A DNA stretch of 64,000 bases from Taenia hydatigena (lineage: Eukaryota; Platyhelminthes; Cestoda; Cyclophyllidea; Taeniidae), in contig JADWOT020000003.1 of the NCBI GenBank assembly GCA_036345935.2, forward strand, positions 21,098,509-21,162,508. Reading direction: 5' to 3'. The notes beneath the pieces were generated by a model that did not search any database, was not told the origin of the DNA, and was given only the letters and a program-made list of their open reading frames with translations. Shown here one piece after another: positions 1 to 13,020 of the stretch. The position numbers and the translations under genes are program-made. How positions within the stretch are numbered: position 1 is the first letter of the stretch; the number at the start of each line of letters is the position of its first letter.

Positions 1-3000
1 TCTACATGGAAACGGAGATAAATGTTGGATAAACCGGGCGATTTAAGAAAAGCCGAATGTCTTAGCCTAACCGAATTAGGAAATTACCTTATTATGTTTC
101 TAATTCTCACAAAACTACAAGTCATTGTTTTCGATGAGACTTTAAAACCAATTTCTCAAAGGACACCAGTAAAAATCTCGCTTTCGGTCTATTAAAACGT
201 GATTTAGCAATGTAATTGCAAAAAAATATTCCAAAACTTGGGCGTTTAGTGATATTCCATCGAGTGTTTGTTTGCTTTTAAAGACTGATGCTTAAATTTC
301 TACTTCCACCTCCGAGCTCAGCATGCCTACACACTTTGCCATTCCAGAACCTCTTTCCGAATGAAGATTTCTTTCCAGAATCAAGTCAGGGTGATTTCAT
401 GTGCACTCTTGCACTTGAAAGACAACTTTTAATTAAGGCGGAAAGTTATAGACCGCACATGGTTGGCAGACGGATCACCAGTCAAATTGACTAGTGTGAA
501 ATCGCAGCGGTACCCTTTTACTGCATTCATTTTCGTGCTTCGCTAAAATCTCTTTAAAAGCTTTATAACTGTGCACCTATGCGCCCTAAAGCATTCTTAA
601 AATGTATTGCTTTTACCCAAATATGAATAGTTTATCCCGACAGCATCGTCCATTATTCTTTGTGTGATTCTGAAAAAGGTGCCAAATTGGGATTTGTGAC
701 AATGGCAACCGTATAAAATTTGTATTTACTATGGCGACAAACCGTCGATGCTATCCAGACTGGAACCTATAGCCTAACAAGGTTTCATGATCAAAATGTA
801 TCAACACTTTGTTTACGCTCTGAGGAACGTTTTTTTAGTAAAACATAAAGATGGCAACATTAAAAGTGTAATCCTTTATAAAGCGTGATTTAACTGTTTT
901 GAAGGTGGACATACATGGCAAACGCATGCTTAAATGAATGAATGAAGTTTTGACCCAATTCACAAAGACAAAGCCTTGTGTACTGCATCTACCAAGGAAT
1001 ATACAAAATTTTCAACACAACTGGATGACGGATAAGCACCTCGATGCCTTCGCTTTGTCCAAACAGGAAGTGGACAAATTGTGAAGCCTATGCTTCTTTA
1101 GTGGCAAGTAGAAACGAAGTACAACATCATCATCACAGCCATTTGGCATAGTTATTTAGATGAAAAATGGAAATTGTGGATGTTTTTCGCAAACCGCGAA
1201 AACTGAAATTTTGTCTGCCAATTCTTCTGACGTGGCTATTATCACGCTTACATTTGCATAGCCTTAGGTAAATTGAAAATCTCGCATATCGTCGGTCACT
1301 CATTTCTATCCAGTAAAATTTGCAACATCGGTTATTACCTCCAAAGAACTAATTGTTATGTTTGTAATTGGGAGCTGTGGCAGAGGAGGCCCATGCCAGC
1401 GGAGGGATTGCCTTAGGCACTGCCAAAATGTAAGCAAATTAATTATTCTTTTGGCCAGTCGCAAAATTGCTTTTCAGGAGGCTCATTGGGCTACTCTGAA
1501 GAGTTTTTGATCGTATTAGTACAAAAGCTTTGAGGAAGAGGCGACAGAAGTAACGGGAACAAACATTTGCGATCGCTATCATTTCCACAACAGTGAAACA
1601 ATCCAATAAAATAACTTTTGCGCGAAAGCGTTTGAGCGACATCTTTTTAATGCAGATACTCTTGTGTCCAACATCCAGACGTTCTTTTCGTAAGAATATG
1701 TTTTGTTGGATATGTTTCACAGTTGGTTTATCAAGTGCGTAATCATCGTCTTCAAAAAATGCCATTTTAGCGCCCAGTGAGTGCATTACTTGGAAATGGC
1801 AACCACGGCCGCAATGCATCATGATCATATTATAACCTACACTCCAAAGGAGCAGAACTGCGTGCTCCGTTCAAGGACTTTACTGACTACGTATACCCAA
1901 TGAAAATTCCACGGCAGGTTTAAAAACTCAATATCCATGTAGAGGACTTAAACAGGATTTATGACGAAAAAATCCGTCCCTTGATTACTAATTTTCCTGA
2001 ATACCCTCAAAGCTGACCTTATGGAGGCTTTTTGACTCGGGAATATTGATACCTTAAAATATTAAAAGTTTCGTTTAATGCTGGAGGTTTAGACTTCTAT
2101 GTAGCAATAAATAAATAAAGGCATCTTTTTTCAACTTGCTGTTAATTCACATGATAAATGATGAACAATTCCGTATCCATTTAAAAGTCGATGCGTTTTT
2201 TAGCTTTGTCTCTTTTCTTTCTCACTTAATTTTGATCTAGCAACCAGCAATGGCATTGAGATGGAAGTTGTTAAAGCAGGACTGGCATTCTGACTGGTTT
2301 TATGAGGTCAGCGTCAATTGGACTGATGTATATGCGATTTATCAATCATCCAGCCTGACCCTTCCTCGGCCTCACTCTACACCGTTGGTGGGTGTGATAA
2401 AACCCGTTGACTGCCATTTTAGAAGCGGTGGCCTTATCCATAGGCCTAAATATTCAAGCTGCAGCATGGTGGCCTAATAAAAATTGATAATAAAATCCGC
2501 CTCGCCCCTAGCGCACTTATGCCACAGTTCACCTAACTAGCAAGTGAACCGGCAGAGGGCTCTAAGTGAGGTAGTGATAGTGGGACATTGGGCTGCAAAG
2601 TTGTTAAATAAACCAGTAGGGGATGAGATGCAGTGAAGTTATTTACCTACTGCCAAAGAAATGCACTTCTAATTCTCCAACTCTGGATGTCACTTTTAAG
2701 TTCATGAGGCAACAAATTCCTATCGACGCAGTTGAAGTAAATCAAAGAGAAAGTGAAAGGCAGTAGCTCTTAAATCTCAAAAAAAGCATTTTATAAAACA
2801 AAAAATTTGGTCGGCTTCACAGGATGGGAGAACGAAACAAACGAGTCACCATCTATTCGACGTTGAGGCAAAAGTTATTAACGATTGTGCCAATTTCTTC
2901 CGGCTCTTATTAAGTAATCCTTCAGCATTTATAAAAAGAGTTATAAGCACTATCCGAGCCCAAAAAATGACCAGAAGAGATGCTGGTGGATGCTGCGTAG

Positions 3001-3429
3001 CTCAGTTGCCAGGGTTGATTATTTTTCTCGCCTTCCTGGTAGGTCTCGCTTCATTAATATGAGCCGATGGATAATTAGAGAGGGAACCAACATCAACTTT
3101 TTTGACAGCGAGAGAGGCAAACCTACGCTCCGTGTTATGTGGCTAGCACCAGTACCTAAGCTCGAAATAAACTCACTAGCAAATCCATCAATCCGGACTG
3201 TTTTTGATTACATTTTAAAGTACTAAAACTGTCTATTTCAGCATATTAAGATGCGGCATTCGAGCCTGACAAATTCGGGAAACTTTGTGGTCAAATCCTG
3301 GCGAACAAATTATTATCATGTTAATAAAGCTTATGCAAAGAACTTGATGCGTATATGATAAGAGGTTAATTGCATGTTTAACTCACACTTATAGCAACAG
3401 GTTACTTAGGGCGCCATAATTGTACATTC

Positions 3430-3545
3430 GTTAGGCGTTCTGGCCTCCGGGCCGGGCCAGTAGTCCCAAACCCTTATGCATGTCGGAAGTGCGTATTCTG
3501 CCCGTGTGTTCTGTCTTTATTAGCCTTCAGGAAAGCTGCGGGAGA
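3430..3545 (+). mobile_element. Possible decayed TRIM LTR remnant
   Basis: A short tract resembles the middle and end of the TRIM LTR found elsewhere in the window. It has a TGTA-like start, a block close to GGCCTCCGGGCC followed by CCAGTAG, and a tail with the order T-rich, GCCTTCAGG, CTGCGGGAGACCACA. Similarity is patchy and no partner LTR, primer site or target duplication is visible. It may be an ancient solo LTR or chance. Confidence 0.2.
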
Positions 3546-3818
3546 CCACAGTATCAGCTAAATGGGTCTAAGTCTCAGCGACCAAAATAGTGACAATTAC
3601 GCAACGAGTGGCCTCTAGTGACTAAGCCGTGACAAATATGCCAGTTACAGTCATGTAAAAAGGCACGAGGTGCGTTGGCCAGAGACTTCCTTGCACAATG
3701 TGCCTGTTATTAGACATAAATGCGTCGAGTTTCGGGATATACTTCATGACGTAAAATACAACGCATGCTGTTACGATACGGGTGGGTAGGGCGAACTGAC
3801 TTTTGCAACCCCTTCCCC

Positions 3819-3847
3819 CCCCCTCCCCCCTGTTTGGGGGGAGGGGG
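3819..3847. repeat. Perfect C/G hairpin (12-bp stem, 5-nt loop)
   Basis: The left arm CCCCCTCCCCCC pairs perfectly with the right arm GGGGGGAGGGGG across the loop TGTTT. The left side is embedded in a longer C-rich run starting near 3810. The stem is almost purely G:C in a region that is otherwise about 60% AT. No gene is nearby, so a role as a terminator or RNA element is not indicated. Confidence 0.8.
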
Positions 3848-6800
3848 TGCTACAGTGACCAAACAGCAACCATCGTCCAGTGCACAAATTGATTAATAGC
3901 AAGATGTGAAAACGTGCTTGTGACATCGTTTTTCGAGCACCTGCAACTGGGACTTTTGACTACCGTGGAACCGCAAGACTGGGGGTGTGTTGTAGCATTA
4001 GCAGGTGGTGGTTAGGAGGTGAAATTCTCTACTGTGGACGTATTTACGGACACGGCGCAGCCTACTAAATGTCCCTTCTATGTCCGCTGCAACTAACCAC
4101 CCTGTTGATAAGATGTTTCATCCTCACTATCCAATTTTATGAACCAGAATCCCAGGGGCTTAATAAAAAAAACTTATCTTCTAAGCGCATATGACCCCAA
4201 GTTCCAATTAAAATGGTCACTAAGACCCATGCGAGTTTATTAATTGGATATTTGGAGAGTTGTTTGACCTGCTCGAAGTGTTGCTAACTGCGTTATCTTA
4301 GTTGCCAATTTCCCCTGGGTGCTGTTGGGATTTTCAAACCGCCTTTATAGAAAAGTGGCTGAATGTGTTCATTACTAATCAAAAAACTAGTTTAACTGCC
4401 TGGCTTTTAATAGAATTACTGACAAGAGGCGGATTACGACTGTCTTCTATCTGTTGATGTCTCTTTGTAAGACAAGTTTCCTCCTTCATTAATGTTAGCT
4501 TGGATGATTTGGCACAGATTAACAGAGGAAAACTTATAAATAATGCATGTCTCACATGTGTGACGTCGGGCATGATAATAAAGAAGTCGCGAAACCATAC
4601 ATTGATGTCAAAAGACTTTCAGCCAGTTGATTTTTCCTATTTCGAAGCTACACATACTGATTTGAATTTACTCACACACTAATGCTACGCACGATGTGAA
4701 CTTTCAATTCACAGATGAGCGGATGTTTTTGGTCTGGTATCAAGCATGAAAAATGCGCAAGTGAGAGGAGAAACTTGATTCCATTTGCAGCGAAGGAACC
4801 GCAAAAAAGTCCCTATTTGAAGAAGCACATTAGGAGTGGAATTTCAAACTTGAGTTGAAATTTTTCTCACACACACAACGAAGAGAGAGAAAGAGAGAAG
4901 AGGACACACCGACCCAGTTTGGTGGCCAATTAAAATGCCTCTGCGAAAACGGATCCAATCTAATACGCACACCGAGGAGCTTGAAGAAGTTCTTCCCAAA
5001 TATTGCTTTCTCTAAGCCATAAAAAAGGCGAACCAGTCTGATTTCCAATCCATGTTTTTGGGAAGTGTTAAATAGCGTCTTTAAAATTAATCTTAATAAA
5101 CTTCCTGTGGCAACACTTTGCCCTGAGTCACATAACTGACCAAATTCATCCAAACCCACTGAGCTTTATATGCACAAAATGGTAACTCATTCACATTTCG
5201 GGATGTATAAGTTGATCGTAGCATTTAGGTGTTCCCTGCTGGCTGAGAAGTTCACGAGTAATTGAAGAAGAAGAAGTCTGTGCGTTGTCATTTCATCCAT
5301 TCAGCTTCTGACAGATGGGCTGGTAGGAGGAGGACGAAGTGGGCCACATCTAGTTGAACGCTTAACAAACACAAACATACGCAGTCACAAACGGTTTTTA
5401 AAGGATCCCAGGCAAACGTGATATAAACTTCATCTACTACGCAGATGACTGCTGAACCACCTCGACGTCAAAACTGTAGACGCGGGTCTTCGTATTGGTG
5501 ATTTAGCTAAAATAAATTAAACTATTGCGTTTTTAGAGGTAATTTACGAACACCGTTAAACTAAAATCAAATTAATAATAAATTTTTGGTATGGATAAAG
5601 CAAAATCTCTTAGTTATAGTTCATATTGCTGGTCCTTTAATGGAGGTCAATTAACTTTCAATTGGCAATGCACTTCCCAAAAATTCATCTTAAAGAATAG
5701 GAAAACTAGTGCTTCTAAGCGACCCATAACCGGACACTCCTTGCAGCGTTTTGCGATTCTATGTTAAGCATTAAATCCAGTTGTAAAAGAACGCGACGGT
5801 CTCTCTTGAACAGTCATTAAAACAAATCCTTTTGCCACGAGTGATACAATCAAAGGGTGCCCGGTAAAAGGCCATCACGACAGCACTTACCGTGATTTTG
5901 ATAGTAGCTCATTGTCCTTATTTGGCGCAAATTTTTTACAATTCTGCTTATCAAAATGCTTTCTTGGCAAGCTGAAATCAACCTTCATGCGTGATTAAAT
6001 CAAGCCTCATTTTCGCTCGGATTGTACGGAACATAGTCAAAAATTTCTCACAGTGTTATAACAATTGTTTTCTAATGTTCTAAAAAGGGTACGCGGATTA
6101 GTTGTTTGCAGGCTTTTCGTCCTTTTGGTAATAACTTAGTGGAAAAAGTGGAACCATTTCCATCGGTCCCTGAATTTGCTAGACTAAATTATTCGCTTCT
6201 CACCGGTTTGTTTCTGGTATTGTCGTGTTCGTAAGACAAAAGTGATTCTATTAAAGCTGGCCTTATGCGCATTAATAGTGCTATTGTTATTTCTGATTTA
6301 AGACATCTCGGAAGTAACACGATAAACCTAAAGAACATACATGAGCCTTTATATATCACTGGCGCCCAAGCTAATTCATTTTAGTTACATATTATTAAAA
6401 TGAGTGCGATATTATTGCTGATTTTCCTTCCCACCTTTGGCGTCGGACCTCTAGATTAAGAAGATAAGCTGAAGAAAGACTATGTACTGCAGTAGTAAGG
6501 GTTTTGGGAGGGCTCAACGTTTCAAGACAGATTAACTTTGGTCATCTCCTCCGAGGTCGGTAGCGCCTCCTTTGTCTGCTTGCCACCCAAAAAAAAACGT
6601 TTAAGCAAATGTGCATCGTGTAGTGCCACCGTTGCTTTGAAGCTCCTCTTAGGTATTTTTAGTCGCGTGCAAGTTTTAGTGGGATTTTTCTTCAGTTTTT
6701 CTTATTCAGCAGTGTACCTTGATGAAGACGCATTTTTGATGATGGATCGCGATTAGCTGTACATTTAAGCGTGTATTTTAGACAAAATAATGCGCTGGTA

Positions 6801-9800
6801 ATGTGATCTTTATCACTCTAAATGCATATTTGCTTCGAGGTTGAAGGAATTCATGAGGTACTCTGGGGAGCTAAGTGAAAGAAGTCTATAGAGCTGCACT
6901 CAATCCTCTGTTTTATGGATATTGAATTGGTTGTAATTGTTGTAACATGTCTTTTGCCTAGTTGAAAATTTGTCTCGTCTCTCCTTTGTTGTAGTGTGCA
7001 CTTTGGAGTTTGATGCTCTCATAGATGTTGAAAGAATTCGGCAAGCACCTTCACTTCAAATTCTGGTATAGCATGGACTGCAGCTCCGCACGCAAATCTC
7101 AAGGCCTTGAGCAGTTCCACTAAAGAGGTTTATTCTTCCTGCCTCCTCATTGCTCTACAGCCGACAAGGTGTTGTGGATGCCAATAAAGCCCTTAATGCT
7201 CCCACATATCTGCAAAAACTGCCCTTGCACAATTAACGATCTCCACATCGATGATAGCACAGGTTAAATAAAACAAAGGAAAGCCAGCTACAGGTCCAGA
7301 GGTAGCACTTCTTAAAAATGTCAGTGAGCATTGTAGAAGCTTGCCTTCCATTAAATCCAGTAACCTAGCCCTTATCCACAGGCGATCTAAGGTTAATTTC
7401 ATATCATTATCATATTTTTGAATGTTTTAGCTGAAAATGAATGGGTCTTCTTGGTTTATTATACATTATTTTGAAAATCGTCCAGCTGTAGGTGTTCTTA
7501 TAAATCTTTTAAGTAGCCTCTGCATTGTAGAGCCCAAAGAGTGTGATTAATAATAAATAGAGTCCATGAAGCAAAATGCAAACCGTCTTTTGCGTATCCA
7601 TTTTTAACTACCTCTACTTACCAAGACCTCTAACTTTATTGTGAGGAACTACTATGATCCGAGTAGAGACTAAGTTATGCATCCTTTTTGCTGCTTAAAT
7701 TTTGTTTTATGAAATCAACGCATTGACGAGTGCTTCCATCCTTTTTTTACCGGAACAATCGGCGAGGCTAATGGGAATTTTAGGATTTTTTTGACCTCGC
7801 CTTTGAGCGTCTAGTCGAATAAAAGGTCTGTCTCTTCTATCAAAGGGAGCGGTACACTTCTGGGTGGACACCACATCGGTCTATCCTCGCAGATTCTGGT
7901 AGCGTTTCATAGTACTTGGTATTTCCAGTTAGAAACCTTGCAACGAGAAAGCATTTTATCAATCGACTCTTCAGATCACTTCTTTCCTTGTTGGTGACGT
8001 AAACAAGATGTGAACAAAGGTCGCCTAAGTTGCTTAGAGGTATTGCTGTGATTGAGAATGGGACGGAAAAGTCACAGTAGTTTTTCAGCCTTTATTGGCG
8101 GAATAGGAAATTTCTGGAAATATTTTGAATAGTTGCAAGTGTTAGCAGTAAATCATTCGCTAGTTTCTAATCCTAAGCTGATTTTAAGCAAATGAGTATT
8201 TTACCTACCGTACCTTCTTGTCTTTGAGAAAGTGCAACGATGTTTCCTCAGTCTAACGTTATCATTTGCTGATCGTAGCTTGCTGGATTGTAGAAAAATC
8301 CTAATTTTTTTAATAAACGAACGAGAAAGCTCTGAGCTTTACAATTGCTGTGGCTGGGTCATAATTAGGAAAAAAATGCATGGATGTCCTTCTACTCTAC
8401 CTTAGATTTACAAAAAAAGAATTTGAGTTAGTTAAGGACAGTCACGATTAAGGCAACAAGAGCTCCCGAAAAGTGGGCCGTGACCCAAAGGGCCTCAAAG
8501 AATAGGATTACATCTGGTCGGCCGTTGCCTTTGTTGTAACGTGGTGCAATAACAAATCCTGTAGCTTCGTCGCTGCGAACTTCATCAACTTAGAGCCGTG
8601 TCTGTACTGTGAAGCATGACGACCATAATAGATAGGCGAAGTCTGTGTTTAAATTAAACTACCATCTCTCACTCAAATCTGTCTGGTAATAATTAGCCAA
8701 AGGCCCAATTCCGAGCTCTTATGGACTTTTCGACTATTTTTATCGCCTTTCTCTGTCTAACGGTTTCAATGAAAGATTCTGCATGACTGCAACTTATTCC
8801 CACTGTGAGTTGTTGTATTTGGTATCTGAGACTATGCTGATTTATACCGTTGTCAAGACAGGAATTTGAGGATATACATGAGGTCTGTTTTATGGGAAAT
8901 GGGAGTTTTTCACCTCCTTACCGATTGACAACGCTTCCGCATTCACAAGGGGGGTTCAAATCTGTCCGCTTGCTAGTCAATTCTACCAATATTATGCTTT
9001 CCACTATGGCTGCCTAATTTTGGAATGGACATGTCGTTATGGCATTGAAAAATTTGGAATTTTTTAGAAACGTACTAAACCATGACCCTGGTGTCAAACT
9101 GCGTTTTCTCTCTATTCGCTTCTTTTCCTCTGCTTTAAAAAAAAACATATTTGACGGAGCAGTAGGATCGGGTTAGTTTACTAAGTCCAGCTGCCTTGAT
9201 CACAGAGCGTTTTCGACCTTTTATTGCAGAGGAATCTTTCAGAAACCAGAGAATCGCCTTTATGCCCATCCTTCGAAATTCTGCGCGCTGTCCTCAAATG
9301 TTGGTCTTGTCCATTTGCACATCATTCAAGCATGCACACAATAGGCTAAGCTGCACATCTCTAACTCCCTCGGGAGAGGGGCAGGGAGCCTAAAGTCTTC
9401 CCCGCACTTTATCAAGGAAGTAGTAGCATTAGCACAGACGTCAAGCAGCAGCGATCTGGAACATTCATTCAAAGGCATCCAACATTGCCTGCGAATTCTC
9501 AAAAGACAGCATTTTCGCATCCTATGCAAAAATTTTTGCCTCAGCTTTTCTTTGCATTGGCCTACTTAGTAATTATCTTATGCTTATAAAATGCCACGTT
9601 GTGGGAGGAAAATGCTATTTCTGCCGTTGATTGACACCCTTCAGCTATCATGCCGGTTGGTCAACATAGGCAACAGTTCCTACACACCTTTAGGCGTTTT
9701 CTACTTATCGGTATGGCACCACGTTGCCAAATCCGAATTGCCACAGATCCAAAAAAAGACTTGCAAAGCCGCCAAGTACATTCTCTTTTCGCACATATCA

Positions 9801-12581
9801 CCTCACATTTGGTTCGCCTACTGCCACGTCAAACCTGGTGCTGGTTCATCTGGATTGGTTTCTGGAGCACATCTTTCAGCGCCACTTGATCACACAGCCA
9901 TGTTTTACCATCGACAAAGGAATTGTTAATTGTACCCTACTTCTTTCATGGTAAAGAGACGCTTCTGGAATTAATTCAAGGGTGGGAAGAGAAGGGACAA
10001 TGCCTTTTTAAGAAACAGTCAGGACCAGACAATCAGACGGAAGAAAAGCTCATTTTTATTGCTGCGCGAAAATGGAGGCTTGATTCATGACCTCCTACTT
10101 GCCGCCACAAAACTCATCTGTGAGGAATTTTCCTCTTGCCTAGGTTGGAAAGAGGTACTACCTCAATCTCATCCTGTGCACCGCTCTGGCATTATACCTG
10201 CAGATGATGACTGCACATCTTTCTGGTGTTGTTACTCTGCCAAAAGTAAACCAGGTAGCTAGGAAACAGAATTAAAATATAGATGAATGGGTGCAACCGA
10301 GAGCTAATTATTTTTATTCTGGAGACAAGCGCTTTTTTTTCTAAAGTGAAGTTGGCAAACTTGTGTCTCGTTGGAAGACGGCTGTGGAATTGAATGAAAG
10401 ATTTCAGGAGCTTTCCGGTCATCCTAAATATCTGTAAAATAATCTGTTGGATCACCATTTCTTGGGCATATGAATCAAGAGAGAGTTCTGGAAAGTGGTC
10501 GCTGTGTAACTTTTAAAGAATGCTTATCCATATTTGTAACCTCAAACAGGAATTTTTCAGTGCCCTCGCCCTGTATGCTTCAAAGAGGCTAAAAGAGTCG
10601 CTAGAAAATTATGCATTTTAGCGACTTTAATAATCTTTGCACAAGCCTGACAATGAGCGTCTGGTTCACATGCCTATGAAGCATCATTCCAAGGAAATTG
10701 TGTGCCCAACCTTTCTTACTACCTTCCTCGAAATCTCGTCCTCGTTGTGACAGTCTGACTCCTTCTTAGACCCAAATTCATTAAAAGCGCTACTCCAGCC
10801 TTTTTTATTTCTTCATCAAATCTTAGCATATCAATTCTGATGCAATAAGGCGACGCTTTATTAGTGAATCCCTGCTCCGCGACGACATCCCAATTACTGA
10901 AGCTCGTTTCTTGCTCTCGCGTTTCCCAGTTTTTGGCACTGGGCATCCGTCGTACCGAGCTCAATACATTGCTGAGACACTGAAATAACAGACACAGAGG
11001 AGCGTATTTCCACTGTACGATGCATCGCGCTCTATAGGGATTTTACAATTGCTTTTACGCTTGTCAGCATCATAAATACAAGTGTATAAATTGCGGTGGT
11101 AGCTAGTCGGTTACTTTGACAGGTTTAATAGAGGTAGGGGAAAATTTAGAAGGACCAAATAAGAACAAAAACTGTGCAGAAGTTTGTTGAATAAAACTGT
11201 TGGTAGACGGTTGATTTCAATCAAAGGGAATGCTGGTATCTGTCGCTACTTCTTTTTTTAGACTTGCCTTTAAGGCCCTGAGGGTGAGCCTAAAATGGTG
11301 CCTTGGAAAGACCGGCTTCAAAAGCAGGAGAGATATAATTGGTCCTAATCGTTTCCTCTTGACTCCTAATCAATTTTCATCATAAAACAATAAAATTAAT
11401 TGAAACATTTTATAATTCTAAGATTTTCCTCTTATCAAACCTCTTCTTAGTGGGGTTGGGCAACCTGCAAATACGAATTCGCTTTCATCCCATAAACAAG
11501 GCATCCTTTTATCATCAATTCAGCTATTGTTTAAACAGCTACGTAAAATCGCTATGCCTCAACAAATCGCCTTGGCAGAGTGTTCGACTAGGCTTATTAA
11601 TTTTTAGCAAAAATCATGTCCTCACTGTGTCCTTGAGGTAAGCATCACAAATTTGAGGAGAACTTCTTTCCGCTTCTTATCCCATTTGTCGACTCACCTC
11701 ACTGTTCAGTAACAAAAACTCAACTTCCGCTCATTAGTGCTAAAAGTTTTTGCACACGGTCAAGTCATGCTAGGGCTTGGACCCATGTTAAAAATTAACA
11801 AAAGAGATTAGCAAACGAGTTTGTTTCTTCTATATAGCCATTGCTCCATCAATGCACCTACCGGACTAATGGATTCAACGCCTTGGGATAGAAGGACCTA
11901 GTAGAGTGTTACCCATCAAGTAACTCTGAGGTAGCATTTTATGGAACCATAGAGATTAAAATCACTTGAAGACAGGCCCGAGTTGCAGTGGGAATTCACT
12001 GCATTTTGCACCTTACGAGAAGAGTACCATAAAACTGCAGGTTCCCTTGGAGGAACATGATCGTTTTAATGATCAAATTCGTGCGTTCCTTTGCCTGATT
12101 TATAAGTATATCACAGGAAATAATCACAACCTAAATGTTGGCTGTTAAAACACGAGGTAGAAAATTTACATGGACCACGTCACGCTCACCTTGAAAAAAA
12201 CGTTTGATGGTAAGACAGCACACTCCCATTCCTCTAAGGCTAGTTGTGATTCTAAAATAAGCCATTTCACCTTGAATACCTCACATGCAGTCAGGCAATA
12301 CACTTTAAATAACCGTTGAGTCAATTTTGTGATGCTCTTGGATCTTTTGTGATCAAAAGCCCAATGCTACCTTCACGCCTGACGATGCGAATAATCGACT
12401 GCTTTATTCATGTTTGATGCTGCTGTTACTATGGGTAACTGAATTTTAAGCCCTGCCAAATCATGGTAGGTGGTCCATGGAATTTTTATCCATACAACCT
12501 ATCCGTATAGCTGCCTTACCCTCATTTGTTGTGATAGAAGGTTTCACTCTCTTTTTCTTGTGTCACGAAATTATCAGCATT

Positions 12582-13020
12582 GAGATCAAACTAAGGCCGT
12601 TCTAGTAGAGATCCAAAGATTTCGCTCTGACCACGTCCATTATTTTCTTACCTCTTGGTTCAACTCAAAGACGTCAGGACTTCCTTTTCATGCCCCTAGG
12701 TGTTCGGAATCCTCGCCCTTTTTTACCTTAACGATCGTCGACTAGGGAGCGGTAACTGCTATCATCCGAATGCTCAACTCCGATTTCGTCAGAATTGAAT
12801 GCTATGATGCCATGTAACGATAGCACACAATATTCAGTGGGTCATTTTGACTATCTTTTTCACAACTGGAACCGTAGAGACGCATTTCGTGGCCAATCCC
12901 ATTATATTGCCTATTTGTGTATCCATTACGTGCATTCGTAGTTGATTTAACCCCACGCAGCAGATCTAGTTATCTGGTACTCAGCTTACAGTAACTGTTC
13001 AAAGCTGGAAGCATTCTTTC
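12582..13020 (+). repeat. Inverted repeat copy A (439 bp)
   Basis: This segment is the reverse complement of 29394-29832. Line-by-line comparison by eye gave 6 mismatches in 439 positions (about 98.6% identity) and no gaps. It bears no similarity to the TRIM elements and encodes no recognisable protein; its longest frame is about 60 codons. Similarity fades within a few bases of both ends, with no clear target duplication or terminal inverted repeat. It is either a young dispersed repeat or a recent segmental duplication. Confidence 0.85.

Noticed and set aside
1133..1144. ATCACAGCC, similar to the miR-2 family seed
   Set aside because: Seed-length match only; no hairpin partner seen.
2567..2575. 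TGAGGTAGT, identical to the start of let-7
   Set aside because: Only nine bases match and the flanks do not fold into a let-7-like precursor hairpin.
9591..9954. Overlapping plus-strand frames, briefly considered as a retroelement protease fragment
   Set aside because: A loose resemblance to a GLDFLE-type motif could not be sustained, and no LTR, reverse transcriptase or RNase H motifs lie nearby.
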